This document shows positions 18,360 to 27,823 of a stretch of DNA of 64,000 nt, piece by piece. Made by a program: the position numbers and the translations under genes. How positions within the stretch are numbered: the first letter of the stretch is position 1; every line of letters begins with the position of its first letter. Under the pieces are notes generated by a model. That model was not told where the DNA came from, made no database searches, and worked only from the letters and a program-made list of their open reading frames with translations. The stretch spans positions 1 to 64,000 of the forward strand of contig DBHM01000006.1 in NCBI GenBank assembly GCA_002296185.1. The letters run 5' to 3'. Source of the stretch: Alphaproteobacteria bacterium UBA828 (GTDB lineage Bacteria > Pseudomonadota > Alphaproteobacteria > UBA828).

Positions 18360-20434
18360 TTATTTATAACAACTAAATAATTTCCATTTTCGCTCACTGT
18401 GATAGCCATATCAGGATAGACAACTATCGTTGTAGTTGGCTCTTCTATAATAGCAGGACCCTCTATATGTTTACCAACTGTAAGACTAGATCCCCTATAC
18501 ACCGGTGTATCCATCGGTTCTTGATAACCAAACCAACATACGCGATTGCCTGCCATTATTTTACTACTGTCTTTTTTATTTTTGTTATCAATAATAGATT
18601 GACTGGAAACCTTGAGACTAAGACGAGCCTTCCAGCTCATTACCTCCACTGAGCTTCCTTCGTCTCTAACAGCAAAAACTCTTTCATGGACCTTATGGAA
18701 AGACTCTATGAAAGCATCTAAATCTCTATTGTTTTTTAACCGGCCAGTAGTAATAGGTGTATCAAGCTCCCATACCTGACCCTCATAGCGTGCTTCTGCA
18801 GTTAACTCCATGTAGAAAGGAGAATCATTATATACAGGCATAGAATGACGAAAGATTGTTAATTTTCTTTCCAAAGAATCAAGAAGACTATTAACCCCTT
18901 CAAAATCAAAGTTAGCTGAACTAGTAAACAAACTAGCCGACTCTTCACACACTATATCTGCAAACTGCATCCCAGCCGCAGACAAAGCAGATGCAACTTT
19001 GGGAATAATAACTCTTTGACAACCTAATTCTTCAGCAATTTTCAAAATATTTAATCCTGCAGCGCCACCACCAGCCACAATGGTACTATCTCGCGGGTCA
19101 AATCCTTCATTAATAGTAATATCACTAATAGCCCCCATCATTAAATCACTTGCAAGATTCAGAATTTGCCAAGCCGCCAACTCAACTTGGATTCCTATAG
19201 GATTAGACACTTTTTCTAAAACTTTATATGCAGAAGCAATATCGAGAGCCATCATCCCACCTAAGAAAAATTCTGGATTAAAGTACCCAAGAACAGCTGC
19301 GGCATCTGATACTGTCGGATCCTTACCTCCCAGGCCATAACATGCAGGCCCAGGTTTAGCGCCGGCAGACTGCGGCCCAACTCTCATCAAACCACCCTCA
19401 TCTATCCAGGCTATTGAACCACCTCCAGCACCAATCGAGCGAACATCTACTGACGAAACACCTAATAAATGTCCAGTATACGGTTGCCCCATCCAGGAAT
19501 CCCTTGAAAAAGCAAGGCGTCCAGCCCTAACAAGGCCAACATCAAACGTTGTTCCTCCAGAGTCACATACGATGACATCGTTACCCTGCCCTTCTATACT
19601 TGAAAACTCCAATCCAGCAATTGGAGCCATAGCTGGACCAGAGTTAACCGTATAAATTGGTTTATCTATTAACGTATCAATATTACTACATCCGCCTGAT
19701 ACATTAGAAACCAAAATCTCACCTGAATAACCCGCACCGCGAAGATCTACTTCTAGTCCTTTTAGATGGCTTTGCATTAAAGGCTTAAGAGAAGCATCTA
19801 TAGCAGTTGCAGAAGAACGTCTATACTCTCGCACTACAGGTATGAGTTTATGCGATAATGTAAAGGGAATACCTGGTAAAGTTTCCTGAATTAGCTCACC
19901 CATTTCCTGTTCATGGGTAGGGTTAGCTATTGACCATAAAAAACATACAGCTATTGCCTCAAATTCTTTATCGCCAACTTCCAAACATACAGATTTAGCC
20001 TTTTTATAATTAAATGGAATAACTTCCATTCCACTTGAATCAATTCTACCTTCTATCTCAAACGTGTGACGCCGAGGAATATAAGGTTTTGGAAATTCCT
20101 TTGAAAAGTCGTGTGGATTGAATTTACCCCCTTCTTTAACTACTAATGTATCTGGAAATCCAGCAGTAGTAATAAATGCCGTATTAGCTACCTTTCCAGT
20201 AACTATAGCGTTAGTCGCTCGAGTTGTACCGTAAATTAGGATATCTGCATTACTCAGTAATTCCTTTAAGGAAATACTCAATTCTTCAGCTGCTACTTTA
20301 AGGGCATTTTCCATTCCCTCATAAATTCGTTCAGGGGTAGTTAAAGATTTACCAATAGTATAATGTCCGCTTTGGTCACTGACCACTACGTCTGTAAAAG
20401 TTCCTCCAGTATCTACAGAAATTCTATAAGACAT
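18356..20434 (-). CDS. hyuA: hydantoinase/oxoprolinase subunit A (ATPase)
   Basis: A 692-residue HyuA-family subunit of the sugar-kinase/actin ATPase fold. The phosphate motif VDTGGTFTDVVV is at the N-terminus, and CDSGGTTFDVGLV with SIGAGGGSIAW follows. The subunit supplies ATP-dependent activation of the lactam for cleavage by HyuB. I set the start at the ATG giving MSYRIS, because GGGAG lies just upstream; an in-frame TTG at 20452 is less likely. It is the first gene of the unit hyuA-hyuB-LarA-like and is divergent from an aminotransferase gene. This is a second potential 5-oxoprolinase in addition to PxpABC. Confidence 0.92.
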   Translation of the reverse strand: MSYRISVDTGGTFTDVVVSDQSGHYTIGKSLTTPERIYEGMENALKVAAEELSISLKELLSNADILIYGTTRATNAIVTGKVANTAFITTAGFPDTLVVKEGGKFNPHDFSKEFPKPYIPRRHTFEIEGRIDSSGMEVIPFNYKKAKSVCLEVGDKEFEAIAVCFLWSIANPTHEQEMGELIQETLPGIPFTLSHKLIPVVREYRRSSATAIDASLKPLMQSHLKGLEVDLRGAGYSGEILVSNVSGGCSNIDTLIDKPIYTVNSGPAMAPIAGLEFSSIEGQGNDVIVCDSGGTTFDVGLVRAGRLAFSRDSWMGQPYTGHLLGVSSVDVRSIGAGGGSIAWIDEGGLMRVGPQSAGAKPGPACYGLGGKDPTVSDAAAVLGYFNPEFFLGGMMALDIASAYKVLEKVSNPIGIQVELAAWQILNLASDLMMGAISDITINEGFDPRDSTIVAGGGAAGLNILKIAEELGCQRVIIPKVASALSAAGMQFADIVCEESASLFTSSANFDFEGVNSLLDSLERKLTIFRHSMPVYNDSPFYMELTAEARYEGQVWELDTPITTGRLKNNRDLDAFIESFHKVHERVFAVRDEGSSVEVMSWKARLSLKVSSQSIIDNKNKKDSSKIMAGNRVCWFGYQEPMDTPVYRGSSLTVGKHIEGPAIIEEPTTTIVVYPDMAITVSENGNYLVVINN

Positions 20435-20535
20435 TATAGCGCTTACTCCCAATTGGCACTTTAGTTAAAATTATATAAGTGATACAATACCCCTCCAAAC
20501 ATATATTCCAAATAATAATTATTGTAATATATAGA

Positions 20536-20554
20536 GTAGTAATGCCTATACTAC
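20536..20554. promoter_or_regulatory. inverted repeat in the hyuA/aminotransferase divergent promoter region
   Basis: GTAGTA and TACTAC form perfect six-base arms separated by seven bases. It sits in the 170 bp between two divergent genes, so it could be an operator controlling either or both. The short arms mean chance occurrence is possible. Confidence 0.3.
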
Positions 20555-20604
20555 CAATGTGTAGTTATTGTTGACTAATATCTGCATTTCAGGGGAAGAC
20601 CAGC

Positions 20605-21999
20605 ATGCAAAATAGAAACTCAGCATCCGCAAGAGACGCAAAATATATGATTCATGGTTATTGCGATTTAGCTACTCAACGTAATAAAGGGCCCTCTGTG
20701 ATTTCAGGAGGAAAAGGAATATTTGTATATGACGAGAATGGAACTCCCTTTCTTGAGGGTGCAGCTGGAATGTGGTGTACTGCCTTTGGCTTTGGAGATG
20801 AAGAGCTAATTCAAGCAGCAGTAGAACAACTGCATCGCCTTCCATATTATCATACATTAGCTTATAAATCAGTTAATCCTGCCATTGATTTATCTGAGCG
20901 CCTCTCAGAAATAGTACCGATTGATGAGGCAAAGGTCCACTTTGCGCTTTCCGGATCTGAGGCAAATGATTTCTTAATTAAATTCACCCGCTACTATAAC
21001 AATGCTTTGGGCCGTGAAAAGAAAAAGAAAATTATTAGCCGTGTCAATGGGTTCCACGGAGCAACTATTGGAGCAGCAAGTCTTACAGGAATACCTGTCA
21101 GCCATGAGGCATTCGATCTACCCATACCTGGCATAGTTCATGTATCTGAACCAAATTGGTTGCATAATTCTCAACCAGGAGAAAGCAAAACTGAATACGC
21201 ATCAAGACTTGCACATGAGTTAGAGGATATTATCCTGCGTGAAGGCCCAGATACCATTGCAGGGTTTATTGCTGAACCAATTACCGGCGCTGGTGGAGTA
21301 ATTATTCCACCAGATACATATTACGAAAAGATACAGAAAGTACTCGACAGTTATGACATCATGTTTTTTGCTGATGAAGTCATCTGCGGTTTTGGGAGAA
21401 CTGGCAATATGTGGGGATGCGAAACAATGGGAATTCGCCCCAATACCATGACTCTTGCTAAAGCCTTAACTTCTGCCTACCAACCACTATCTGCACTTGT
21501 GATTGATAAAGAATTTTACTCTGGAATAGAAATGGGCTGCAACAAGATAGGCTACTTTGGACATGGGACTACTTATGGGGGGCACCCAGTTGCATGCGCA
21601 GTTGCTCTAAAAGTGATTGAGCTATTTGAACAGAGGAATATGTTATCTCATATAGCTCAAGTCTCAAAACATTTTAAAAGCAAAATAATGGAGTTTAAAG
21701 ACCATCCCCTAGTAGGAGATGTTAGGTGTAAGGGTCTTCTAGGGGCCATAGAATTAGCCGAAGATAAAAAAAGGGGTAAATTTTTTAGCCCTGATGGATT
21801 GATTGCAAAAAGGGTTAAAGATAGAGCAGAAGAGCGTTATAAATTAATTTTCAGACAAGCTCCATGCGGTGATACATGCGCCTTTTCCCCCCCATTGATC
21901 ATTAACGAAGAAGAAATAACTGAAATGTTCAAAAGATTTCGAAAAGCACTTGACGAAGTTTCATCAGAACTTCATCAAGAAGGGGTCATTGAGTTATAA
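20605..21999 (+). CDS. class III (omega-type) PLP-dependent aminotransferase
   Basis: A 464-residue class III aminotransferase. Motifs are the SGSEANDFLIKF phosphate-binding segment, the FHGATIGAASLTG segment, FFADEVICGFGRTG with the PLP-contacting Asp, and the Schiff-base Lys in TLAKALTSAYQP. Length and motifs fit pyruvate- or 2-oxoglutarate-dependent omega-aminotransferases acting on beta-alanine, putrescine, taurine or similar amines. Start with CAGGGGAAG upstream. It stands alone between hyuA (divergent) and the F420 operon (convergent). The amine substrate is unknown. Confidence 0.9.
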   Translation: MQNRNSASARDAKYMIHGYCDLATQRNKGPSVISGGKGIFVYDENGTPFLEGAAGMWCTAFGFGDEELIQAAVEQLHRLPYYHTLAYKSVNPAIDLSERLSEIVPIDEAKVHFALSGSEANDFLIKFTRYYNNALGREKKKKIISRVNGFHGATIGAASLTGIPVSHEAFDLPIPGIVHVSEPNWLHNSQPGESKTEYASRLAHELEDIILREGPDTIAGFIAEPITGAGGVIIPPDTYYEKIQKVLDSYDIMFFADEVICGFGRTGNMWGCETMGIRPNTMTLAKALTSAYQPLSALVIDKEFYSGIEMGCNKIGYFGHGTTYGGHPVACAVALKVIELFEQRNMLSHIAQVSKHFKSKIMEFKDHPLVGDVRCKGLLGAIELAEDKKRGKFFSPDGLIAKRVKDRAEERYKLIFRQAPCGDTCAFSPPLIINEEEITEMFKRFRKALDEVSSELHQEGVIEL

Positions 22000-22054
22000 T
22001 AACCAATTAATACTTTTATGTTTACAAGAAATACAAAATCCACTGAATCTATAG

Positions 22055-22720
22055 TTAATCTTCGCCCCAAATTTTAATGCCAGCATGTTTAAAGGAAGTG
22101 CTTTTAGATATATTAAGTCTAATTAAAATAGGAGTCAGCGCTTCTATACAACGCGCACTTTCGGCAAGTCCACAGTTGTAAGCCTTAGCACCAATCTTCT
22201 CTATTAAAGACATAACAGTATTTTTTGCCTCAAGGTTATTTCCACAGATCAATATATCACAATTAATTGGTTCATTAATATTATTAAGAACTTTTGCTGA
22301 AACATTATGCAAAGCGCCTACAACATTAATATTTTCGCCAAGTAGGTTCTGGGCAGACTCAGTAGCTGACCCTTCTGGAGGCATATCAACTTTTTTAGGA
22401 TTATTTTCAGATAATGGTACTACAATATCAACTAGGATCTTACCCTCCATTGATTCCCGTATTGAATCTAATGTACTGTGATGAGCACTCCACGGTACAG
22501 ATAATATAACAATTTCATGTGCTTCTTGCACAGCTTGTCGATTTTCTGCCCCTATTATCTTACTACATCTATCATTAAGCCTAGCATTAAGCGCAGCAGC
22601 CGCTTCTTTTGCTCTCTCGGCATCTCTTGAACCAATAACTACCTTTACACCAGCGCTTGCCAGGCGAAGTGCTAAGCCACTACCCTGTGGGCCACTTCCT
22701 CCAAGAATTGCTATACTCAT
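22055..22720 (-). CDS. npdG: NADPH:F420 oxidoreductase (NpdG/Fno family)
   Basis: A 221-residue Rossmann-fold protein that starts with the NADP-binding motif [18 protein letters not shown] and the arginine-containing [14 protein letters not shown], typical of F420-dependent NADP oxidoreductases. LVDIVVPL and VGALHNVSA (the latter a variant of the usual AFNTV/HN segment) follow. The enzyme transfers hydride between NADP and F420 and would supply reduced F420 for the luciferase-like enzymes nearby. Its ATG overlaps the cofE stop (ATGA), making it the last gene of the F420 operon. Confidence 0.9.
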   Translation of the reverse strand: MSIAILGGSGPQGSGLALRLASAGVKVVIGSRDAERAKEAAAALNARLNDRCSKIIGAENRQAVQEAHEIVILSVPWSAHHSTLDSIRESMEGKILVDIVVPLSENNPKKVDMPPEGSATESAQNLLGENINVVGALHNVSAKVLNNINEPINCDILICGNNLEAKNTVMSLIEKIGAKAYNCGLAESARCIEALTPILIRLNISKSTSFKHAGIKIWGED

Positions 22721-23487
22721 CTAAAAAGATCCTCCTTTTGTGCTCTTATAAGATCCCTAGCACTGTTATCACCAGGAATCCATTCTAAACCACGACAAAG
22801 AATAATAGGGACCTTACCACCCTTAGTCATTAATAATCCTGATGAAGCTGCAATCTCATCTGCAAAAGCAGGTTGAGTAACACGTAATTTATATCCGAAA
22901 GCATCTTCAGCACCCTTTAATGTGGGAGCTGCTGGAACACCTGCAAGGCCTATAGCAACATTTAGCTGGCCAATTCTCCACGCTCTCCCAAAAGTATCTG
23001 ATATAATTACACCAATTGGGTTTACCCCGCTAAAATTTTCTAATTTAGAACGTAATTCTCTTGCTGATTGATCTGGATTCTGGGGTAAGAGAAGGCAGGA
23101 TTCATCTTGCTCGATATTTGATTCATCTATACATGAATTTGCGCTTATAAAACCCAATTTGTGCTCGGTAATAATAACCCCTTCATCTTGATCAGGTCGA
23201 TCTATCGCGCGTATCACCTGTTTGCACTCACTTAAAATAACTTCGACCTTCCGCGGATCCTTCCTTACTTTCCTTGCAAGCTCTATGGCTCTAGAAGAAG
23301 GTTTAATATCTTTATAAGATACTATCCTCCCCTCTGACTTCGAAACTATTTTATGTGCGACAACAAAGATATCTCCTGGACAGCATTGAATCTTTCCATT
23401 TTTAAGGGTAGCTAAAAGAATTTCACCAATATTATCATGCAAGTTAATGTTAGGAATTCCCTTTATAGCATGAAGCTCAACCTTCAT
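22717..23487 (-). CDS. cofE: coenzyme F420-0:L-glutamate ligase
   Basis: A 256-residue CofE-family ligase that adds gamma-linked glutamates to F420-0 using GTP. Signatures: [17 protein letters not shown], then [15 protein letters not shown] and [21 protein letters not shown]. It lacks the C-terminal nitroreductase-like domain of mycobacterial FbiB, so it resembles archaeal CofE. I set the start at [10 protein letters not shown] because that ATG forms an ATGA overlap with the cofC stop; an upstream ATG at 23505 would add six residues and increase the overlap. The stop overlaps npdG. Confidence 0.93.
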   Translation of the reverse strand: MKVELHAIKGIPNINLHDNIGEILLATLKNGKIQCCPGDIFVVAHKIVSKSEGRIVSYKDIKPSSRAIELARKVRKDPRKVEVILSECKQVIRAIDRPDQDEGVIITEHKLGFISANSCIDESNIEQDESCLLLPQNPDQSARELRSKLENFSGVNPIGVIISDTFGRAWRIGQLNVAIGLAGVPAAPTLKGAEDAFGYKLRVTQPAFADEIAASSGLLMTKGGKVPIILCRGLEWIPGDNSARDLIRAQKEDLFR

Positions 23488-24134
23488 GGCGATGTCAGAC
23501 CCCATCTTTCGAAATAATCAATTAAGGGCCCATTAGGCATTATACGCATGTATTCTTTTACATCCTTCTTAGTATCTAAATCTAATCCAATGCCCGGAAG
23601 ACGAAGGACGGTTACGTCTGCACCTACCTTAAATGCTTCTTCCTGATGCAAAAAACTGCTATTCTTTCCATAACGGTGAGAAATAACACCTGGGGGTGAC
23701 TCTAACATAGCGTTGGTACCTCCATCGCTGAAGGCTTTTGCAATAACAACTTGAGGTGGCGTAATTTTTGAATCTATTAATTCACTAAATTCGGCCCTAT
23801 CTAAAATACCTATGTCAGAGTGAACAATCAATTGCGAACTAAAACCCATAGAACAACTAATTTTTGTTGCAGAATCAACAGCTTTATTCAGCCCATGACC
23901 TGGATCTTTGAGTGGGAAGGCTCCAAATTCTTTGGCCTCTAGAGCTATATCGCTTGAGTCTGTTACAACCGTTAAATGCGTGCATGGCCATTCACTACGA
24001 AAAAATGCAAGAGACCTTCGGTATAATAATAGTGATAGCTGTGACCTTTGTGAGTCACTCAGAAATGGGGCTAACCTATTCTTAGCCTTCTCGGGGCTGC
24101 GTACAGGCAAAACAATATTTAATTTCTTTTTCAT
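23484..24134 (-). CDS. cofC: phospholactate/phosphoglycerate/PEP guanylyltransferase (F420 pathway)
   Basis: A 216-residue CofC/FbiD-family nucleotidyltransferase. It starts with VLPVRSPEKAKNRLAPFLS and has VHSDIGIL, SDGGTNAML and YGKNSSFLHQEEA, the expected GTP and substrate segments. It makes the guanylylated three-carbon acid used by CofD. Known family members use 2-phospholactate, PEP or 3-phosphoglycerate; the sequence does not let me choose. It starts five bases after the cofD stop and overlaps cofE. Confidence 0.92.
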   Translation of the reverse strand: MKKKLNIVLPVRSPEKAKNRLAPFLSDSQRSQLSLLLYRRSLAFFRSEWPCTHLTVVTDSSDIALEAKEFGAFPLKDPGHGLNKAVDSATKISCSMGFSSQLIVHSDIGILDRAEFSELIDSKITPPQVVIAKAFSDGGTNAMLESPPGVISHRYGKNSSFLHQEEAFKVGADVTVLRLPGIGLDLDTKKDVKEYMRIMPNGPLIDYFERWGLTSP

Positions 24135-24139
24135 AAATC

Positions 24140-25084
24140 TTATGAGGGACCTTTCCCATGGGCTCTGTCGAGAATAGCTCTTGCAAGATCCTTTTTATCC
24201 TTCCTATCATTCATGATTGTTTTCTCAACCCACACACAACAATTATAACTTTCAATAGTAGATATTAAACCCTCATCAATATAATCAATAACTATTGCGT
24301 CGATTATATCATTATATAATTCAGTCACTCCAACTGCATCAGGTCTATGACCAAGAGAAGTCATCATTTGTGCTGCTGGACCTTTAATTGCTCTACCTCC
24401 GACTAAAGGAGACACAGCAACGCAGAGAGCGCTACTCTCAACAATTGCTTGTCTTAAACCGTTTATGGATAAAATAGGACCAATACTTACAATAGGATTA
24501 GAAGGGGCTATGACAATTAAGCTTGCATTTTCTATAGCTATCATTGCCTCAGGTGTCAGTTTAGCCTCTTCTTGACCCAATATAGAGATACTATTAACTA
24601 CAGGTTTACATTTATCTCGAACAAAATATTCCTGGAAAGCCATAGACCCGTTAGGGGTATTTATACGTGTGTGTAAAGGGTCATCAGTCGGTAAAATTAA
24701 ATCAATATTAACTCCTAAAGAGTTAGCTATATCACGTGCAATATCTGAGGGCCTATCCCCAGCATTGCGCCGGAAAGTTCTATAAATATGTAGACCAAGG
24801 TCTTGGTCACCTAACTGCATCCACGTATCATGGCCAAGCTTATCTAGGACAAAAAGAGCACGAAAAGTTTCCTCTTTGACACCCCAGCCTTTGTCTGTAT
24901 CTATTAACTCAGCAAGGGTATATGTGATTGTATCAATATCTGGTGAAACCCATAGACCATGAAATTCCCAATCATCAGCAACATTTCCTATTACTTTTAA
25001 GTCCGAAGGAGAGCAGACGTCAGCGAAGCCCTGGACCATCTTTGCTCCGCCAACGCCTCCAGCAAGCACAACAACTTTAGACAT
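24140..25084 (-). CDS. cofD: F420 pathway phospholactate transferase
   Basis: A 314-residue CofD/FbiA protein. The N-terminal VVVLAGGVGGAKMVQGF and NVADDWEFHGLWVSPDIDTI are the family hallmarks; IAPSNPIVSIGPILSI and VSPLVGGRAIKGPA follow. It transfers the phospho-acid moiety from the CofC product to the deazaflavin F0, giving F420-0 or a close analogue. It lies 18 bp after cofH and just before cofC in the same operon. Confidence 0.95.
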   Translation of the reverse strand: MSKVVVLAGGVGGAKMVQGFADVCSPSDLKVIGNVADDWEFHGLWVSPDIDTITYTLAELIDTDKGWGVKEETFRALFVLDKLGHDTWMQLGDQDLGLHIYRTFRRNAGDRPSDIARDIANSLGVNIDLILPTDDPLHTRINTPNGSMAFQEYFVRDKCKPVVNSISILGQEEAKLTPEAMIAIENASLIVIAPSNPIVSIGPILSINGLRQAIVESSALCVAVSPLVGGRAIKGPAAQMMTSLGHRPDAVGVTELYNDIIDAIVIDYIDEGLISTIESYNCCVWVEKTIMNDRKDKKDLARAILDRAHGKGPS

Positions 25085-25102
25085 TTTTAGCTCTCTATAC
25101 CG

Positions 25103-26386
25103 TCAGACTAACCAGGACCGACTTGCAAGAGCTTCAGTCTCGCTAGTTCCGGATCTTGCAACTAAAGGCTTGAACTCGCCAGCGTCACGATCATTATAAG
25201 AAGCTATTTCCTTGTATAATGTGGTTCTTTGTACGGGAATCCTGCCTGCTCCACGAATAATCCCCGTCATTTCACGTGGCATTACTTCCTGCCCCCAACG
25301 TGCGCCAGCTGAACGAGATATTGACTCGTTCATCAACGTCCCGCCAAAATCGTTTGCTCCACACTTTAGTATTTTTTGCGCAAGACTTGGCCCCAATTTA
25401 ACCCATGAAACCTGAATATTATCCACCCAACCCCTTAACATTAGTCTAGCGATAGCATGCATCTTAATATTCTCATCTTCTGTTGGACCCGGCCTAACCC
25501 CAGAAATATTCTTGTATAAAGGTGATTCATCATGAATAAATCCTAGTGGAACAAATTCTGTAAATCCGCCAGTATCTTTTTGTATATCTCTAATTAATGC
25601 AATATGTGATACCCAATGTTCAGGACCGTCTATATGGCCATACATTATTGTAGCCGTTGAATGGAGACCTACACCGTGCGCAGACTTAATAATCTCCACC
25701 CATTTATCTGCACTTAATTTATTCTGAGTTAGCACTTTACGAACATTTGTATCGAGTATTTCTGCTGCTGTTCCTGGAATCGATCCAAGACCATTTTCCT
25801 TAAGGTCACTTAAGAACTCATCGTATTCCATCCGAGATTTCTTTGCTCCATACCATATTTCAAATGGAGAAAATGCATGAATATGAATGTCTGGAACCTC
25901 TTTTTTAATTACCTGCAATATATCTTTATAATAGCTCCCAGGTATTTTCGGATTTAACCCACCTTGAATACATACCTCTGTTGCACCACGAGACCATGCC
26001 TCAGCTGCTCGACGCGCAACTTCATCCAAGGGAAGAAGCTCTGCTCCCTCCTCGTCAGACCGCTTTGCAAAATTGCAAAATTTGCATCCCATATAACAAA
26101 TATTTGTGAAATTTATATTTCGATTTACGACAAATGTCACTTTCTGACCTACCGCTTCGGATCTAAATTTATCAGCAACTGCAATAAGGGCGACATAATC
26201 AGCACCAGAACAATTAAATAGCTTTACAGCATCTTGCCTAGAAAGCTCGCCTCCATTAAGCAAACTTTCTAAGATGCTTCTTATTGGGTTTCTAGCACGC
26301 CGCAATAATATAGAAAGATCCATATTATCTATGCCCCCATTCTCGAAAAAAGATGCTAGATCATAGTTCTGTATGGAGCTTTTCAT
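25103..26386 (-). CDS. cofH: F0 synthase subunit 2, radical SAM
   Basis: A 427-residue radical-SAM protein with the cluster motif CxxxCxxC at residues 97-104 (ICYMGCKFCNFAK). CofH joins a tyrosine-derived radical to 5-amino-6-ribitylaminouracil; CofG then closes the ring to give the F0 deazaflavin. The segment EVCIQGGLNPKIPGSYY and IPGTAAEILDT match the CofH half of FbiC. The gene is separate from cofG, as in archaea and cyanobacteria, rather than fused as in actinobacterial FbiC. Start and cofG stop overlap as ATGA. Confidence 0.95.
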   Translation of the reverse strand: MKSSIQNYDLASFFENGGIDNMDLSILLRRARNPIRSILESLLNGGELSRQDAVKLFNCSGADYVALIAVADKFRSEAVGQKVTFVVNRNINFTNICYMGCKFCNFAKRSDEEGAELLPLDEVARRAAEAWSRGATEVCIQGGLNPKIPGSYYKDILQVIKKEVPDIHIHAFSPFEIWYGAKKSRMEYDEFLSDLKENGLGSIPGTAAEILDTNVRKVLTQNKLSADKWVEIIKSAHGVGLHSTATIMYGHIDGPEHWVSHIALIRDIQKDTGGFTEFVPLGFIHDESPLYKNISGVRPGPTEDENIKMHAIARLMLRGWVDNIQVSWVKLGPSLAQKILKCGANDFGGTLMNESISRSAGARWGQEVMPREMTGIIRGAGRIPVQRTTLYKEIASYNDRDAGEFKPLVARSGTSETEALASRSWLV

Positions 26387-27519
26387 CTTACCCTACCTTC
26401 AATTTCCGAACTTTGCATCAATACCTCAATTTTCCCAGAAAGGCCTGGATCTAAAAATTCATGAGATTTTTCTACATAACGTGGATATACAGTCAATCTC
26501 TCAGATAATTTATAACCTTTTTCTTCTAAATCGCTAGCTAGAGTATCTATCATAGGCCAGGCACATTCAGGATTAATATAATCCATTGTTAGAGGTGAAA
26601 TTCCGCCCCAGTCATTGATACCACTATCAATATAATCCAAATATTTTTCAGAGAGGTTTGGGGGCGCCTGCAGACTTATCTCTAAAGGAAGCATAAGACG
26701 CGCAACAGCGATAGTACGAAGCATATCCTCATGATCTGGCTCCTTAAAATTTTGCATAAGTGTACCAGGTTTAGCTCTAAAGTTCTGGACAATAACTTCT
26801 TGAATATGGCCGTATCGTTTATGAAGACTAGCTATAGCTGACAAGGTCTCTAATCTTTCCAGCCAAGTCTCACCTATACCAATTAAAATACCGGTAGTAA
26901 AAGGTACACTTAGTTTTCCAGCTCTTTCTAGGGTTCTTAATCTCTGCACGGGAACCTTATCAGGACAAGAGAAGTGAGCATTACCAGGACGATTTAGTCG
27001 ACGCGAAATATTCTCGAGCATCATTCCCATACTCGCACTTACAGGCTTTAAAAGACGTAGATCGGACTCACTCAGAGTTCCAGCATTCACATGGGGTAGT
27101 AAACTACTTTCTTTTAGCACCCTGGCGCAAATAGCATGCAAATATTCAATCATGGTATTAAAACCAAGTCCTGCTAGTTCCTTTCTTACTTGCTCATAAC
27201 GTAATTCTGGCTTTTCCCCTAAGCTGAACAATACTTCTTTAGCTTTAACCTCCATACCACCAGATACTACTTTCATAACCTGTTCAGGTGTCATTATTCG
27301 CGCACCATCTTCACCAGGACGCTTAACGAAAGTGCAATATCCACACTCATCTCGACAATAATTTGTAAGAGGAACAAATACTTTCCTAGAATAGGTTATT
27401 GTCTTACCCCAATATTGGTCCCTAAAAGACGCAGCCTCAGCACATATTTGTTTTAACCCGCCCCCAGTCAGCGAATCAAAATTGCTGAATTCTTCAACAT
27501 TACGTCCCATGAAGCTCAT
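26383..27519 (-). CDS. cofG: F0 synthase subunit 1, radical SAM
   Basis: A 378-residue radical-SAM protein with CxxxCxxC at residues 55-62 (YCRDECGYCTF), followed by KRPGEDGARIM as in the CofG half of FbiC. Other matches are LFSLGEKPELRY and NAGTLSESDLRLLKPVSASMG. It is the first gene of the operon cofG-cofH-cofD-cofC-cofE-npdG. Its ribosome binding site is weak; an internal ATG three codons later is an alternative start. The 304 bp upstream separate it from a divergent luciferase-like gene and hold an inverted repeat. Confidence 0.95.
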   Translation of the reverse strand: MSFMGRNVEEFSNFDSLTGGGLKQICAEAASFRDQYWGKTITYSRKVFVPLTNYCRDECGYCTFVKRPGEDGARIMTPEQVMKVVSGGMEVKAKEVLFSLGEKPELRYEQVRKELAGLGFNTMIEYLHAICARVLKESSLLPHVNAGTLSESDLRLLKPVSASMGMMLENISRRLNRPGNAHFSCPDKVPVQRLRTLERAGKLSVPFTTGILIGIGETWLERLETLSAIASLHKRYGHIQEVIVQNFRAKPGTLMQNFKEPDHEDMLRTIAVARLMLPLEISLQAPPNLSEKYLDYIDSGINDWGGISPLTMDYINPECAWPMIDTLASDLEEKGYKLSERLTVYPRYVEKSHEFLDPGLSGKIEVLMQSSEIEGRVR

Positions 27520-27823
27520 TTTTTAAAATTCCATACCATTTCGATATTATTTACACTTAAAAATGGAAAAGTCGTATAGTGTTAAGACCACCAGACCTGT
27601 CTGATATGGTCAAGTCTTTTTAGGGCTATATCATATTGATATTTAGATAAAATTATATGAAATGACAATACACAACACCTATGATCAAATTATGTTTAAA
27701 ATAGGATATAAATAACCTTAAAATACTACATAAATCTTCAAAAGTAATTCTGAAACAAAATTGAGGATTTTGGTCATATTTTAGGCCAAATAGTCCGGAA
27801 TGAATAAAAGAAGGAATATATAG
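27520..27823. promoter_or_regulatory. divergent promoter region of cofG operon and a luciferase-like gene, with an inverted repeat
   Basis: 304 bp, AT-rich, no gene seen. At 27586-27611 there is an imperfect inverted repeat: outer arms GACCA/TGGTC and inner arms CAGAC/GTCTG around a CT centre. The position between two divergent, functionally related transcription units suggests an operator shared by both. An intrinsic terminator is less likely because no gene ends here. Confidence 0.4.
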
